64,000 nt of DNA from the NCBI RefSeq assembly GCF_026626705.1, contig NZ_JAPNKC010000001.1, forward strand, positions 6,714,001 through 6,778,000, read 5' to 3'. This DNA is from Pyxidicoccus sp. MSG2. Lineage in GTDB: Bacteria; Myxococcota; Myxococcia; Myxococcales; Myxococcaceae. Of the stretch, positions 55,110 through 62,632 are shown piece by piece. The position numbers and the translations under genes were made by a program. Each line of letters begins with the position of its first letter. Position 1 is the stretch's first letter. Below the pieces are notes generated by a model. It ran no database searches, was not told where the DNA came from, and was given only the letters and a program-made list of their open reading frames with translations.

Positions 55110-56711
55110 GTGAGACGCGTCATCATTCCCGGACGGAATTGCTGGACGGTAGAGGAGGCGAGCGACGCGGGTGTACTGGTGGACGCGCGCGCCTATTACC
55201 GGGAGCTGTACCGGGCCGCTCAGAAGGCCCGACGCTACATCGCGATTACGGGCTGGCAGTTCGACAGCGACGTGGCGCTCTTGCGAGGCGACGACCTCGG
55301 CGAGGCGCGCGGCGAGGTGCGGCTGCTACCGATGCTGGACGAGCTGTGTCGTGCCAACCCGGAGCTGCACGTCTACGTGCTGGCCTGGGACTTCAGTCTG
55401 CTGCTCGCGATGGAACGCGAGTGGATGCAGCACCTCATCTTCAACTGGACGACGAACGAGCGTGTGCGCTTCCGCTTCGATGCGTCCAGCCCGCTGTACG
55501 GCGCGCACCACCAGAAGCTGGTGGTCATCGACGGACAGGTGGCCTTTACCGGCGGCATGGATGTCTGTGATTGCCGCTGGGACGACAGGGATCATCCGGT
55601 GCGCTCGCCGCTGCGCTGTGACAGCGGGAGGGACCCGCACGGTCCCTACCACGACGTGCAGTCCGTGCTCACCGGGCCGGTGGTGGACAAGCTCACGGAG
55701 CTGTTCGAGGCGCGCTGGGCGCACTCGGGCGGCGGCGAGCTGAAGCTGCCGAAGGTGGCGCGTGACGACGTGGGCTTCACCCCGAGCATTCCGGCGCCGC
55801 CGGGGCCGGTGGCCATCAGCCGCACCTTCGGCAAGACGCTGCTGCCTCCGCAGGAAGCCGTGCAGGAGGTGCGCGCGCTGTTCCTGGACGCCATCGACTC
55901 GGCCGAGCGCTTCATCTACATCGAGAACCAGTACTTCTCCTCGCGCGCCATCTACCAGGCCCTGGTGAAGCGCATGCGCGAGCCGGGGCGCGGCCGTCTC
56001 CAGGTCATGCTGGTGCTGCCGCAGCAGCCCGAGGCGCTGCGCGAGCAACTGGCCATGGGCATCGCCCAGGTGCGCCTCCTGCGCGCGCTGGAGCGCGTGG
56101 CGCGGGAGATGGGCCATGACTTCGGCGTGTACTGCTCCGCGGGGCGTGACGCGCAGAGCGGCGCGGACGTCTACACGTACATCCACTCGAAGGTGATGGT
56201 GGTGGATGACCGGTTCCTCACGCTGGGCTCGGCCAACACCACCAACCGCAGCCTGGGGCTGGACTCGGAGCTGAACCTGAGCTGGGAGGCGGAGGAGGAC
56301 GGTGACGCGGTGTCGCGCGCCATCCGCCGCATCCGCGTGTCACTGATGGCGGAGCACGCGGGCCTGGAGGGCGTGGAGTCCGTGCGCGTGCTGGCGCGCG
56401 CCGACGGAGACCTCGTGGACTGGCTGGACGGCATGGCGGCCGCGGGCCTGTACCGGCTGCGCCCGCACCCGATGCAGACGGTGTTCGACCAGAGCCCGCT
56501 GCTCAAGTCGCTGGAGCCGGAGGAGCTCATCATCGACCCGGAGGACTCCGTGCTGGACGAGTCCCTCTTCGAGGCGCTCCACCGCGCGGAGGACGGCCTC
56601 TTCTCCTCCGGCATCCGCCTGCTGTCCCGCTGGCTGGTGGGCGCGGGCACCGAGCGACCGCATCGCGCCATCTGCCCGACGAATACGGAGGACGGGCGCT
56701 CCAGCGGCTGA
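55110..56711 (+). CDS. Phospholipase D-family protein (two HKD motifs)
   Basis: A 533-residue PLD-superfamily enzyme. Two catalytic HxKx4D motifs: YGAHHQKLVVIDGQVAFTGGMD near residue 140 and YIHSKVMVVDDRFLTLGSANTTNRS near 360, each followed by the usual GG/GS turn. Supporting motifs IENQYFSSRAIYQAL and LTGPVVDKLTELFEARW are typical of bacterial and plant-like PLD/cardiolipin-synthase enzymes. No signal peptide is evident, so it may be cytoplasmic or released otherwise. GTG at 55110 was chosen with AAGGGG upstream. Substrate (phosphatidylcholine hydrolysis or transphosphatidylation) is inferred from the family. Confidence 0.92.
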   Translation: MRRVIIPGRNCWTVEEASDAGVLVDARAYYRELYRAAQKARRYIAITGWQFDSDVALLRGDDLGEARGEVRLLPMLDELCRANPELHVYVLAWDFSLLLAMEREWMQHLIFNWTTNERVRFRFDASSPLYGAHHQKLVVIDGQVAFTGGMDVCDCRWDDRDHPVRSPLRCDSGRDPHGPYHDVQSVLTGPVVDKLTELFEARWAHSGGGELKLPKVARDDVGFTPSIPAPPGPVAISRTFGKTLLPPQEAVQEVRALFLDAIDSAERFIYIENQYFSSRAIYQALVKRMREPGRGRLQVMLVLPQQPEALREQLAMGIAQVRLLRALERVAREMGHDFGVYCSAGRDAQSGADVYTYIHSKVMVVDDRFLTLGSANTTNRSLGLDSELNLSWEAEEDGDAVSRAIRRIRVSLMAEHAGLEGVESVRVLARADGDLVDWLDGMAAAGLYRLRPHPMQTVFDQSPLLKSLEPEELIIDPEDSVLDESLFEALHRAEDGLFSSGIRLLSRWLVGAGTERPHRAICPTNTEDGRSSG

Positions 56712-56883
56712 GTCGTCCGTCCGCGGTCGCGGGTGAAGGCACGGGGAGCGTGGTGGACGCGAGCGCCCGCCCGGCCGTCCGCTCTGGAACGGGCCAGGGA
56801 AGGCGGGCCTGTCCGCCGGGTTGCCCGTCCCCCGTGGGTCGCCACCTTGTCGGGAGCACAACTCTCGCCAAGGAGATTCCCAC

Positions 56884-57360
56884 ATGAAGCTTCCGTTGAT
56901 GGCCGCGCTGGCCGCGCTCACCTTCTGGGGCTGTTCGAGCCAGTCCGCGAACACGCGGGCGGATGACAGCGCCAGCGTTCCGGCGAGCGCGACAGGCGGC
57001 GCGGGACAGGCCGGCGCCTCCAGCGAGGACCCCGCGCGCGAGCAGGCCGAGCAACAGCAGGAGGCCCGGGAGAGCCCCGGCGAGGCGGCCGACGTGGTGG
57101 ACAACGAGCGCCGGGACCGCAAGGACGCGCCCACCGTCCATGACGAAGAGGCCACCGGCGGCAGTGGCACCGACACCTCGGTGACGACGGGCGACGGCGA
57201 GAAGTGGGACGTGGTGGACGAGCCGGGCGCGCACCGCGAGTCGCGCCCCGACACCAGCAAGGACGCCGCCCAGTCGGAGGACGCGGCGACGGGTGGCTCC
57301 GGCACCGAGCCCCAGGGCGGCTCCGAGAGTGACACCGGCGGTGGTGGCGACGGCCGCTAG
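56884..57360 (+). CDS. Low-complexity lipoprotein
   Basis: A 158-residue lipoprotein: signal MKLPLMAALAALTFWGC (lipobox TFWGC) with a near-perfect Shine-Dalgarno (AAGGAGATT) upstream. The mature part is almost entirely Ala/Gly/Ser/Thr/Asp/Glu, with repeated ATGGSGT/ATGGAGQ units and no predicted fold, so it is a disordered surface tail. Function unknown; such proteins are common in myxobacteria. Confidence 0.85.
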   Translation: MKLPLMAALAALTFWGCSSQSANTRADDSASVPASATGGAGQAGASSEDPAREQAEQQQEARESPGEAADVVDNERRDRKDAPTVHDEEATGGSGTDTSVTTGDGEKWDVVDEPGAHRESRPDTSKDAAQSEDAATGGSGTEPQGGSESDTGGGGDGR

Positions 57361-57500
57361 CAGATGGCTCCCGGCGCGTTCCACCCGCCAGGTCTCCGGG
57401 CCTGCGCGGGTGCGCGTGTACCGACGCACCGCAGTGTCACCCACACGTTGCGGGGGTCGGTTGCTTCGTCCCATGGCGCGGCCGGGTAGAGTGGGGGGCG

Positions 57501-58913
57501 ATGACTGGCGCCCCCTTCTTCGTCCTTCTCGCCCTCGTTTCCACCCAGCAACCCGAGGCCGGTTCCACCATCGAGGAGGTCCCCAATGAGGAGGCCCCCT
57601 CTTCCGGAGGTGGGGCCTCGTCCGTCACCACGGCCCGGCTGGATGAGCCCGCTCCTCCGGGCGCGCGCACCGGTGGCGAGGGCTTCGGCTTCAGCGCCCA
57701 ACTGGAAGCGGGCGCGCTGAGTTTTCCCTCGGGCACGCCGGGGGGCGAGCAGGACCTGTTCGCGCGGGTGTACCCGGCGCTGGGGCTGACGAAGGGGGAG
57801 ACCTTCGTGCTGCGGCTGGGCGCCAACCTGCGCCTGCGGGTGGTGGACGGGGAGCCGAAGCAGGCGGAGACGGACTACGGCGGATACCTGCGCCGCGAGG
57901 ACTGGGATGAGTTGAGCGACGCCGGGCAGGTGGTGCGCATGCTGCGCATCGGCCAGGAGGGTCGGCCGTTCTTCCTGCGCGTAGAGCCCTTCGTCGACGA
58001 GACGCTGGGGCGCGGCTACCTCGTCAATCGCTACATCAACGTGCTGTCGCCGGACTACCACCCGGCGGGCGGCACGGTGACGTTCGTGAAGGGGGCGGTG
58101 CGCGCGGAGGTGCTGGCCAGCGACGTGCTCGCCGCGCGCATCTTCGCGGCCGAGGCGCTGCTGGACATCGGCCGCATGGCCAGCGAGGACGCGAAGCGGT
58201 TCGACCGCTACCTCGTGCGCCTGTCCGCGGCGCATGACGCGGGCCGCGCGGGCGGAACGACGCCGACGATGACGCTGGCGTCGGTGGGCGGCGACGTGGC
58301 GCTCTACAAGGGCGAGCGCCTGCGCACGTGGGCGCTGCTGGGCGGCGGCGCGCGCTTCTCGGAAGGGCACACGCCGGACTTCGGCGGGCTGCTGGGCATC
58401 GCGATGGAAGGACAGACGTCGAGCGGCACGCAGCTCAGCGTCACCCTGCAGGGACGCAAGCAGGGAGGCACCTTCCGCTTCGGCATGTTCGGCCCCGACT
58501 ACGAGCTGGGGCGCTTCTCCGGCGTGGGCCTGCACGAGGTGCCCCTGGCGGAGGAGGTGCTGCCCTCGGGCTTCGCCGGCTACCTGGAGCTGAGCGTGGC
58601 GAAGGGCGGCCCGGACGAGCTGATGCTGCTCGGCAGCCTGGCGGCGCAGTACTTCGGCTTCGGCCGCACGGACGCGGACGTGTCCGCGGGCTTCGAGCTG
58701 CCGGGCGCCCGGACGCGTGTCCTGGCTCGCGCGGTGCTGACGGCGCTGGGAGACCGGCCCCGTTACTCGTTGGGCCTGGAGGTGCGCCAGCGTGTCCTCA
58801 ACCACTTCTATGCCTGGGGCTCCGGCGGGACGGTGCACTTCCCCCAGCCGGACGGAACGCTGGTGCGCGGCGTCACCGCGGGCCTCGGCGTGGGCGTGGA
58901 CTTCCAGCGCTGA
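57501..58913 (+). CDS. Outer-membrane beta-barrel protein
   Basis: A 470-residue protein starting MTGAPFFVLLALVSTQQPEAG, a short signal-like segment. A disordered acidic linker (to about 58) precedes alternating amphipathic beta strands: GFGFSAQLEAGALSFPSG, FVLRLGANLRLRVVDG, TQLSVTLQGRKQGGTFRFGMFGPDYELG, SGFAGYLELSVAKGG, PRYSLGLEVRQRVLNHFYAWG, and a last strand ending GLGVGVDFQR. This is a barrel-like pattern without TonB, porin or OmpA marks. Probably outer membrane. It is followed 30 bp later by a secreted protein gene on the same strand, and may be in one unit with it. Confidence 0.72.
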   Translation: MTGAPFFVLLALVSTQQPEAGSTIEEVPNEEAPSSGGGASSVTTARLDEPAPPGARTGGEGFGFSAQLEAGALSFPSGTPGGEQDLFARVYPALGLTKGETFVLRLGANLRLRVVDGEPKQAETDYGGYLRREDWDELSDAGQVVRMLRIGQEGRPFFLRVEPFVDETLGRGYLVNRYINVLSPDYHPAGGTVTFVKGAVRAEVLASDVLAARIFAAEALLDIGRMASEDAKRFDRYLVRLSAAHDAGRAGGTTPTMTLASVGGDVALYKGERLRTWALLGGGARFSEGHTPDFGGLLGIAMEGQTSSGTQLSVTLQGRKQGGTFRFGMFGPDYELGRFSGVGLHEVPLAEEVLPSGFAGYLELSVAKGGPDELMLLGSLAAQYFGFGRTDADVSAGFELPGARTRVLARAVLTALGDRPRYSLGLEVRQRVLNHFYAWGSGGTVHFPQPDGTLVRGVTAGLGVGVDFQR

Positions 58914-58943
58914 GGCGCTGGGCCTTCGGAGCGGAGGCGGGGG

Positions 58944-59621
58944 GTGAGGGCTCGCGCGACAGGGCTCCTGGGCGCGGTGCTCCTGGCCGTGGCGGGCCCT
59001 GCGTGGGGGGCGGGCGCGGAGGACGCGCGCGCGGACTACCTGCGCACGCTGGAGCGCTTCGAGCAGGGCGTCGGCTTCTCGCTGGAGCGCGTCTTCGACT
59101 CCGGGCTCGCCGCGGCCCGTGCCCTCCGGGAAGGCCGGGAGGGTCCTCCGGCGCCGCTGCCGGGCTTCCTCGTCAACGATGAGGATGTGCTCGACCTCCG
59201 GCCGGACCCACGCTTCTTCCTCGCGCTGGCGAAGCGGCGGGGCACCGACGTGGACCGGGAGTTCTTCTCGCTGCTGGGCCGCACCTACGCCTACGACGGC
59301 GTGTCGCGGCTGTACCACGCGCCTGGCGGCTGTGACGCCTTCGACCATCCGGAGTTGGAGCCCCTCTACCGGAACTGGACGCGCTTCTGGGCCACGCACC
59401 CGCGCGCGTACACGGAGGCGGTGGACCAGGAGGTGGCGGCGCTGGAGGACACGGTGGCCCGGAGCACCTGCGCCTGCGGCGACCGTGAGTCCGTGGAGGC
59501 CGGGCTGGAGCGCTTCCTGAAATCATTCCCGCGCTCGCCCGTAGCCCCTGACGTCCGCGCCCGCCTGGAGCAGGTGCGCGCGGGGACCAGCGACTTCCGC
59601 TTCCGCTGCCAGCCGGGCTGA
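58944..59621 (+). CDS. Secreted protein, unknown function
   Basis: A 225-residue exported protein: GTG start, signal MRARATGLLGAVLLAVAGPAWGA. The mature part is helical (YLRTLERFEQGVGFSLERVFDSGLAAARALREG, PLYRNWTRFWATHPRAYTEAVDQEVAALEDTV) with a central loop and two Cys pairs (STCACGD, FRCQPG). Not recognised as a known family. 30 bp after the barrel gene, so probably co-transcribed. Confidence 0.75.
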   Translation: MRARATGLLGAVLLAVAGPAWGAGAEDARADYLRTLERFEQGVGFSLERVFDSGLAAARALREGREGPPAPLPGFLVNDEDVLDLRPDPRFFLALAKRRGTDVDREFFSLLGRTYAYDGVSRLYHAPGGCDAFDHPELEPLYRNWTRFWATHPRAYTEAVDQEVAALEDTVARSTCACGDRESVEAGLERFLKSFPRSPVAPDVRARLEQVRAGTSDFRFRCQPG

Positions 59622-59685
59622 AGCCGCTGCTTTGCGGGTGAGCATGTGCCTCCCCGCCTCGCGCGACACTCCCACCGAAGTCGAC

Positions 59686-59714
59686 TTGACTACGACTGTA
59701 GTCACGCGTACCTT
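59686..59714 (+). promoter_or_regulatory. Sigma-70-type promoter of the blaI/blaR1-like operon
   Basis: TTGACT (59686-59691), a 17-bp spacer, then TACCTT (59709-59714) as the -10. The -35 and spacer are embedded in the first operator dyad, as expected for a repressed promoter. Confidence 0.6.
59688..59703. promoter_or_regulatory. Operator dyad 1 for the BlaI-type repressor
   Basis: GACTAC-GACT-GTAGTC, perfect 6-bp arms with a 4-base centre. This contains the ACTAC/GTAGT half-sites resembling BlaI/MecI operators (core TACAnnTGTA). It overlaps the -35 region of the predicted promoter. Confidence 0.7.
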
Positions 59715-59720
59715 GCTTCG

Positions 59721-59738
59721 TGACTACAGTTGTCGTCA
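59721..59738. promoter_or_regulatory. Operator dyad 2 for the BlaI-type repressor
   Basis: TGACTAC-AGTT-GTCGTCA: 7-bp arms with one mismatch, 34 bp downstream of the first dyad centre and 12 bp before the blaI ATG. The pair of dyads spaced about three helical turns fits dimeric BlaI-type binding. Confidence 0.65.
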
Positions 59739-59750
59739 CGGGAAGGTCGC

Positions 59751-60134
59751 ATGAAGAAGCCGGTAGGAGACCAGGAGCTGACGGTGCTGCGGTACCTGGC
59801 GGAGCACGGCCCGGCCACCGTGGGCGAGGTGGCCGAGCGTTTCGGTGAGCCGCAGGGGCTGGCGCGCTCCACCATCCTCACGGTGATGGAGCGGCTGCGG
59901 CTGAAGGGGTACCTGACGCGGCACAAGGTGGAGGGCGTGTTCCAGTACGCCTCGCCGGTGCCGGAGACGGAGCTGCTGCGGGACGTGGTGGGGGACTTCG
60001 TGCAGCGGCAGTTGTCCGGCTCCCTGTCGCCGTTCGCCGCATACCTGTCCGAGGCCGATGACGTCACCGACGAGGAGCTCGCGCAGCTCCAGGACGTGGT
60101 GGCGCGGCTGCGCTCGAAGAAGCGGAAGGAGTAG
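59751..60134 (+). CDS. BlaI/MecI/CopY-family repressor
   Basis: A 127-residue winged-helix repressor: PVGDQELTVLRYLAEHGPATVGEVAERFGEPQGLARSTILTVMERLRLKGYLTRHKVEGVFQYASPV is the N-terminal DNA-binding domain of BlaI/MecI. The C-terminal dimerisation helices (LLRDVVGDFVQRQLSG...DEELAQLQDVVARLRSKK) contain the usual site for cleavage by the partner protease. It should bind the two dyads at 59688 and 59721 and repress its own operon. The M56 protease gene starts 4 bp after its stop. Confidence 0.92.
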   Translation: MKKPVGDQELTVLRYLAEHGPATVGEVAERFGEPQGLARSTILTVMERLRLKGYLTRHKVEGVFQYASPVPETELLRDVVGDFVQRQLSGSLSPFAAYLSEADDVTDEELAQLQDVVARLRSKKRKE

Positions 60135-60138
60135 CCAC

Positions 60139-62550
60139 ATGGATACGGGCTGGCTGTCTCACGTCGGGGAGTGGGCGTCCGCGTGGCCCGCGGGGCTGTG
60201 GCGGGCCTCGTGGCAGGGGGCGCTGTGTGCCGCGCTGGTGTGGGCGCTGACGAGGTCCTGGTCGAAGATGCCGGCCTCGCTGCGCGCCGGGCTGTGGTGG
60301 CTGGTGGCGCTGAAGTTCGTAGTGTCGCTGGGCTGGCTGCGGCCCGTGCCGCTGCCGGTACTGCCGGCGTCGCTCGCCGCGCGGGTGTCCGGCGTGGAGG
60401 CGATGACGTCCACGGTGAGCCCGGAGGGTGCGCTGCCCGCCGTGGCGGATGCGGCGGTGGGTGGGCGCGATGAGGCGGCTGGCGCGGTGACGAGTGGGTC
60501 GAGCGCGCGAAACGACGTCCCCGTCGTGAGCTCAGCGCCGCGAGCCGCGAGCCCGGAGCGGACCTTGGCGGCCCACGGCTCACTGTCACGTGAGGGCGCG
60601 CACGCGAAAGGCTCTGCCTTCAAGGATGGCGCGGGGACTGTTGCCCTGTCCCGTGAGGCCGCGCGCACGGAAGTGCCTGGCCACGAGCGAGCCACCAGCC
60701 TGTCGTCGCGTCCGGCGGGGCTGCCCGTCATCAGCATCGTGACGGATGAGCGCACGGAGTCTCCGGGCAACACCGCCTCCGTTCCCACCACGCGCTCCTT
60801 CATCACCGCGATGCAATCGGTTCTCTGGAGCCGGGTGCTGGCGTGGGTGCTGCTGGCGGCGTGGGCGGCGGGCGTGGCGTGGCAGCTCCGGAGCCACGTG
60901 AGGGGCTGGGCCACCATGCGGCGCCTGCGCCGGAGCGCGCGCCCGCTGGCGCACCCGGTGCTGGAGTCGGAGGTGCGGGAGCTCTCCGCCGTCGCGAAGC
61001 TGTGGCGGGTGCCGAGGCTGCTGGTGTCGGAGTCGGTGGCGAGCCCGCTGGCCACGGGGCTGTTGGACCCGGTGGTGGTGCTGCCGGCGAAGGCGGTGCG
61101 GCGGCTGCCGGTGGAGGCGCTGCGCATGGCGCTGGCGCACGAGCTGGCACACCTGCGGAGGGGAGACCTGTGGCTCGGCTGGGTGCCGGCGCTCGCGGAG
61201 GCACTCCTCTTCTTCCATCCCCTCGCACGGCGCGCCGCGCGGGAGTACGCGCTGGCGCGGGAGGAGGCGTGTGACGCCGAGGCCCTCCGGCTCACCGGCG
61301 CGGAGCCCGCCGACTACGGCGAGCTGCTGATTGCCTTCGGTGTCGCCCGAGGCGCCGGTACCGCCGCCGCCATGGGCGCGTCGGCCCACATTCACGCATT
61401 GCACAGGAGGTTGAGCATGTTGGAGCACGTCGATGCCGTTCCCGCCCGTTCCCGGCGCCTGTTGAAGGTGGCGCTCTCCGCCCTCGGCCTCGCGGCCCTG
61501 GTGCCCTTCCAGGTCGTCGCGCAGGAGCCCGCCGCTCCGGCGTCCAACGACGCGTCGAAGGGGGCGAAGGCCGCCGTGCCTCCCGCGCCGCCCGCCGCTC
61601 GCGTGGCCGCGACGCCTCCCGTGCCTCCGGCGCCCGCGGCTCCTCGCGTGGCCGGCACGCCGCCCGTGCCCCCGGCGCCCGCGGCTCCTCGCGTGGCCGG
61701 CACGCCGCCCGTCCCCCCGACGCCTCGCGTGGCCGGCATTCCGCCCGTGCTCCCGGTGCCGGCGGGGCTGCCCGTCCCGCGTGTGGGCGCGGTGCCGTCG
61801 GTGCTGCCCCTCCCGCGCGTGGCCGCGGTGGCCCCCGTGCCTCCCCCTCCGCCCGCGCCTCCCCGGGGTCGCCATGACGATGATGACGACGACGACAGCA
61901 GCTACGTGCTGCTGGCGGACAACATGGCGATGATGAACGGCAGCTCCGTGGACCTGAACCTCGCCGGCATGTTCAAGCAGCCGGGCAAGGAGCTGCTCTA
62001 CGTGCGCCGCAAGGGCGAGGCGTTCATCATCCGCGACCCGGCCACCCTGAAGGCCGTGCGCACGGCCCTCGAGCCCACGCGCGAGCTGGGCAAGGCCCAG
62101 GGAGACCTGGGCGAGAAGCAGGGCGCGCTGGGTGGGAAGCAGGGCGATCTCGGGCAGAAGCAGGGTGAGCTGGGAATGAAGCAGGGCGAGCTGGGCATCA
62201 AGCAGGCCGAGCTGGCGCACAAGCAGGCCGGGCTCAACCTGGAGGAGATGCGCCTGGAGCGCCTCCCCGAGGCCGAGCGCGACCGCCGCCAGGCGGAGCT
62301 GCGCAAGCAGGAGCAGGCGCTGGAGCAGGAGATGAAGGTCCTGGAGAAGCAGCAGGAGGCCCTCGGGGAGCAGCAGGAGGCGCTGGGCCGCGAGCAGGAG
62401 AAGCTCGGCGAGGAGCAGGAGGCGCTGGGCCGCGAGCAGGAGAAGCTCGGCGAGCAGCAGGAGGCGCAGTCGAACGAGGCCGAGAAGAAGGTGCGCGGCC
62501 TCATCGACGAGGCGCTCCGCAAGGGGCTCGGGCAGCCGTTGCCCACCTGA
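60139..62550 (+). CDS. BlaR1-type M56 membrane protease with heptad-repeat sensor domain
   Basis: An 803-residue protein with membrane helices near 20-65 (two), 230-250 and 430-450. The zinc-protease site MALAHELAHLRRGDLW lies near residue 333 (HExxH), followed by the distal Glu in AREEACDAEAL, as in M56 peptidases such as BlaR1/MecR1. After the last helix there is no penicillin-binding domain. Instead come three Pro-rich copies of PVPPAPAAPRVAGTP-like sequence, a short acidic segment (DDDDDDSS), a beta-like stretch ending DPATLKAVRTALEP, then about seven heptads of the form (E/G/Q/M/I/H)KQGxLG, and a long Glu/Gln coiled coil to the end. It presumably senses an envelope signal other than beta-lactams and cleaves the BlaI-type repressor. 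Confidence 0.85.
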   Translation: MDTGWLSHVGEWASAWPAGLWRASWQGALCAALVWALTRSWSKMPASLRAGLWWLVALKFVVSLGWLRPVPLPVLPASLAARVSGVEAMTSTVSPEGALPAVADAAVGGRDEAAGAVTSGSSARNDVPVVSSAPRAASPERTLAAHGSLSREGAHAKGSAFKDGAGTVALSREAARTEVPGHERATSLSSRPAGLPVISIVTDERTESPGNTASVPTTRSFITAMQSVLWSRVLAWVLLAAWAAGVAWQLRSHVRGWATMRRLRRSARPLAHPVLESEVRELSAVAKLWRVPRLLVSESVASPLATGLLDPVVVLPAKAVRRLPVEALRMALAHELAHLRRGDLWLGWVPALAEALLFFHPLARRAAREYALAREEACDAEALRLTGAEPADYGELLIAFGVARGAGTAAAMGASAHIHALHRRLSMLEHVDAVPARSRRLLKVALSALGLAALVPFQVVAQEPAAPASNDASKGAKAAVPPAPPAARVAATPPVPPAPAAPRVAGTPPVPPAPAAPRVAGTPPVPPTPRVAGIPPVLPVPAGLPVPRVGAVPSVLPLPRVAAVAPVPPPPPAPPRGRHDDDDDDDSSYVLLADNMAMMNGSSVDLNLAGMFKQPGKELLYVRRKGEAFIIRDPATLKAVRTALEPTRELGKAQGDLGEKQGALGGKQGDLGQKQGELGMKQGELGIKQAELAHKQAGLNLEEMRLERLPEAERDRRQAELRKQEQALEQEMKVLEKQQEALGEQQEALGREQEKLGEEQEALGREQEKLGEQQEAQSNEAEKKVRGLIDEALRKGLGQPLPT

Positions 62551-62559
62551 GGACGGTTT

Positions 62560-62582
62560 CCGGCGCGGGCCCGTGACGCCGG
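62560..62582 (+). terminator. Weak terminator hairpin after the BlaR1-like gene
   Basis: CCGGCG, an 11-base loop that itself contains CGGGCCCG, then CGCCGG. It starts 10 bp after the stop codon. No T-run. A plausible separation from the downstream dehydrogenase gene. Confidence 0.4.
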
Positions 62583-62632
62583 AGGCACGGCTCCTCTAAC
62601 TTGAGGAGTCCCTCGCCCCCCGGAGGTCCCGA

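Noticed and set aside
60139-62550. Beta-lactam resistance operon
   Set aside because: No beta-lactamase or penicillin-binding sensor domain is present, so BlaI/BlaR names refer only to the regulatory families.
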